Source: Mycobacterium kubicae
GTDB taxonomy: Bacteria > Actinomycetota > Actinomycetes > Mycobacteriales > Mycobacteriaceae
NCBI RefSeq assembly: GCF_015689175.1
Contig: NZ_CP065047.1
Location: forward strand, 1,736,001-1,800,000
Length of the DNA: 64,000 bases
Reading direction: 5' to 3'
The notes under the pieces are model-generated. The model was not told where the DNA came from. It searched no databases and was given only the letters and a program-made list of their open reading frames with translations. Position numbers and translations under genes: made by a program. Shown here in pieces: positions 62,469-64,000 of the stretch; the stretch's first letter is position 1; each line of letters starts with the position of its first letter.

Positions 62469-63824
62469 TTACCGGTTGCGGCCCAACAGGTGTCGCAAAG
62501 CCGACTGCAGGTCTGGCTGGCGAAAGCGATGCCCGGTACGAGTGAGCCGCTCTGGCAGCACCCGCTGACTGGCCAAGGCCAGCTCACGGGCACCTTGCTG
62601 GCCCAGCAGAATCCGCGGACCCAACGGCGGCACCGGCAGCACCGCCGGTCGGCGCAGCACACGGGCCAGGGTGCGGGTGTAGTCGCTGTTGCGAACAGGT
62701 TGCGGGGCAACGGCATTGACCGCTCCGGACAGGTCGGTGTCCCAGAGCGCGCGGTGATAGACGTCGATCAGGTCGTCGATGCCGATCCACGACAGCCACT
62801 GCCGGCCAGCACCGAGGCGACCACCAAGCCCGGCGCCGAACAGCGGCCGCATCAACCGCAGTGTGCCGCCGCGCGGAGACTGCACGATGCCGGTGCGCAC
62901 CCGCACCACCCGCACACCGGCCTGCTCGGCGGCACTGGTCGCGTCCTCCCAGTCCACGACCACGTCGGCCAGGAAGCCGTCGCCGCGCTCGCTGTCCTCG
63001 GTGAGCGTCGCGTCGCCGCGGTCATAGCCGTAGTACCCGATCGCGGAGGCCGAGATCAGCGCGCGGGGGCCGTTGGGCGTTAGGGCGACGGCTTCGGCCA
63101 GTCGGCGAGTCGGCCCGATGCGGCTGTCGCGGATGGCTTTTCGGTGCTTGTCGGTGAATCGTCCGGCGATGGATGCGCCGGCCAGATGGATGACGGCGTC
63201 CACCCCGGCAAGCAGCGCTGGGTCGGGATCATCGGTGTCCCAGCGTCGCTCGGCGCTGCCATTGGGAGCACCGCGGACCAGGCGGATGACGCGGTGGCCG
63301 CCGGTGCTCAGGAACGCGGCCAGTGCCGAGCCGACCAGTCCCGATGACCCGGTGATGGCGATTGTCGCCGGGGCCAGACCGTGCGCGGCCGCCAGCCGGT
63401 GCGCGGCCAGGTCGTCGGCCAGTTGGCGGTGCCGGTAGGCGAACATGGGGCGCAACGCCCGGGCCGGTACCGGAGTGGCCACCCGGTCGATGACCCGGGT
63501 CTGGTCGGTGCCGACTTCTTCGAACTCGTGGGTGTGGCGCCAGTTGACGGCGACGCGTGCCGGTAGCGAGGCCAGCCCGTCACCGCCGATGGCGTCGACG
63601 AAACGCCGTGGCGGATCGTAAGAGTCGGCCTGATGCTCGGCAACCCAGCGCAGTCCACCGGGCAGGGCGAGGGTGGCCCGCCCGTCCTCGACGGATTCGG
63701 CCTCGGTGACCAGCTTCATCGGCTGCCACGGCGGCGACAGCCGGGTGAATGCACCCGGCCGGGTATGCCAGGCGAACACTTCGTCGCGCGGCGCGTCGAC
63801 CACGCTCTCGTAGACCAGCCCCAT
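62469..63824 (-). CDS. TIGR01777-family epimerase with N-terminal SRPBCC domain
   Basis: 451 residues, two modules. Residues 1-150 are an SRPBCC/cyclase-like lipid-binding domain (YESVVDAPRDEVFAWHTRPG, RRFVDAIGGDG). From about 155 is a Rossmann epimerase: IAITGSSGLVGSALAAFLST, IHLAGASIAGRFTDKHRKAI, SASAIGYYGYDRGD, RTGIVQSPRGG, ending with the DUF1731 region ALASQRVLPERLTRTGHRFR. The fused type is common in actinobacteria and I recall it near photolyase genes. Function unknown, possibly related to plant SulA-like (GC1) proteins. It is the last island gene before the Rv3032-like gene. Confidence 0.9.
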   Translation of the reverse strand: MGLVYESVVDAPRDEVFAWHTRPGAFTRLSPPWQPMKLVTEAESVEDGRATLALPGGLRWVAEHQADSYDPPRRFVDAIGGDGLASLPARVAVNWRHTHEFEEVGTDQTRVIDRVATPVPARALRPMFAYRHRQLADDLAAHRLAAAHGLAPATIAITGSSGLVGSALAAFLSTGGHRVIRLVRGAPNGSAERRWDTDDPDPALLAGVDAVIHLAGASIAGRFTDKHRKAIRDSRIGPTRRLAEAVALTPNGPRALISASAIGYYGYDRGDATLTEDSERGDGFLADVVVDWEDATSAAEQAGVRVVRVRTGIVQSPRGGTLRLMRPLFGAGLGGRLGAGRQWLSWIGIDDLIDVYHRALWDTDLSGAVNAVAPQPVRNSDYTRTLARVLRRPAVLPVPPLGPRILLGQQGARELALASQRVLPERLTRTGHRFRQPDLQSALRHLLGRNR

Positions 63825-63833
63825 GCGTCGACG

Positions 63834-64000
63834 TTACCGGCCGCGCAGCGCGTGCTCGACGATGGGCAGCCGCGGTTGCGGGTGTCGTTCGCCGCGCTTG
63901 GCCGCCAGGTACACCTGCGCGGTTCGGCCGGCGACCGTCTGCCAATCGAAGTCGGAGGTCAGGCGGTCCCGGGCGGCGCGGGCGCGTCGCGCAGCGGCGG
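63834..64000 (-). CDS. Rv3032-like alpha-glucosyltransferase, C-terminus only
   Basis: The minus-strand frame is open from the window end to TAA at 63836-63834, giving about 55 residues that end RLPIVEHALRGR. The stretch DRLTSDFDWQTVAGRTAQVY and LAAKRGERHPQPRLPIVEH match my memory of the C-terminus of Rv3032, a GT4 glucosyltransferase in methylglucose-lipopolysaccharide and glycogen/capsular glucan synthesis. It fixes the right border of the accessory island. The catalytic part lies beyond the window. Confidence 0.78.
   Translation of the reverse strand, partial: AAARRARAARDRLTSDFDWQTVAGRTAQVYLAAKRGERHPQPRLPIVEHALRGR

Overview
The window is a high-GC chromosomal segment of a slow-growing, pigmented Mycobacterium (M. 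kansasii / gordonae / marinum-like). The assignment rests on remembered gene order: cyp136, a TetR gene, an SDR gene, dinB2, TetR, FMN reductase, nrdHIE, a Baeyer-Villiger monooxygenase, nrdF, adhC, fecB, ctaD, serB2, an ABC ATPase, a Nudix gene, echA17, two methyltransferases, a secreted DUF3298 protein, a beta-propeller lipoprotein, an acyltransferase and a DUF4333 lipoprotein follow M. tuberculosis Rv3060c back to Rv3033. The last bases (63834-64000) are the C-terminus of an Rv3032-like glycosyltransferase. No search was run; names come from motifs and recall.

Layout. 1-4.9 kb: end of a thiolase, a double-headed GntR regulator, an MEDS/anti-sigma ATPase, a 48-residue lipoprotein, and a stand-alone LeuA-C-terminal-like protein behind a strongly structured leader. 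4.9-10.4 kb: cyp136 and its divergent TetR-SDR operon, dinB2-TetR, FMN reductase. 10.4-13.8 kb: nrdHIE behind a pair of NrdR boxes. 13.8-21.8 kb: accessory genes (TetR with three small proteins, an mmpS-mmpL pair, a quinone-oxidoreductase-like gene, a shortened luciferase-like gene, an AraC regulator). 21.9-41.6 kb: conserved core, including nrdF with a second NrdR box pair and a 23-bp duplication of its 3' end around a RibD-type reductase gene.

41.7-63.8 kb is an island between the Rv3033-like and Rv3032-like genes, dominated by carotenoid and light protection. The minus-strand operon crtE-crtI-crtB-crtYc-crtYd-crtT-crtU-Rieske(DUF5914), almost all overlapping by 4 bases, should convert isoprenoid diphosphates through phytoene, lycopene and beta-carotene to an aromatic carotenoid of the isorenieratene (leprotene) type. 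A type 2 IPP isomerase and a UGT-like glycosyltransferase feed and probably decorate it. An MMPL transporter, TspO and a photolyase form one operon divergent from idi. A MarR gene divergent from crtE is placed exactly like CrtR, and a paralogous MarR lies 9 kb away.

The most interesting observation is an AT-rich operator, TTAA-N3-TTAA-N5-TTAA (blocks at offsets 0, 7, 16), found four times only in this island: mmpL/idi, 49.8 kb, crtE and crtR promoters. It ties transporter, TspO, photolyase, isomerase, stress-type small proteins and crt operon into one probable MarR regulon. The second is the leader before the LeuA-like gene, where a tandem-valine leader peptide overlaps mutually exclusive RNA stems. 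No tRNA, rRNA, CRISPR array or insertion sequence was recognised.
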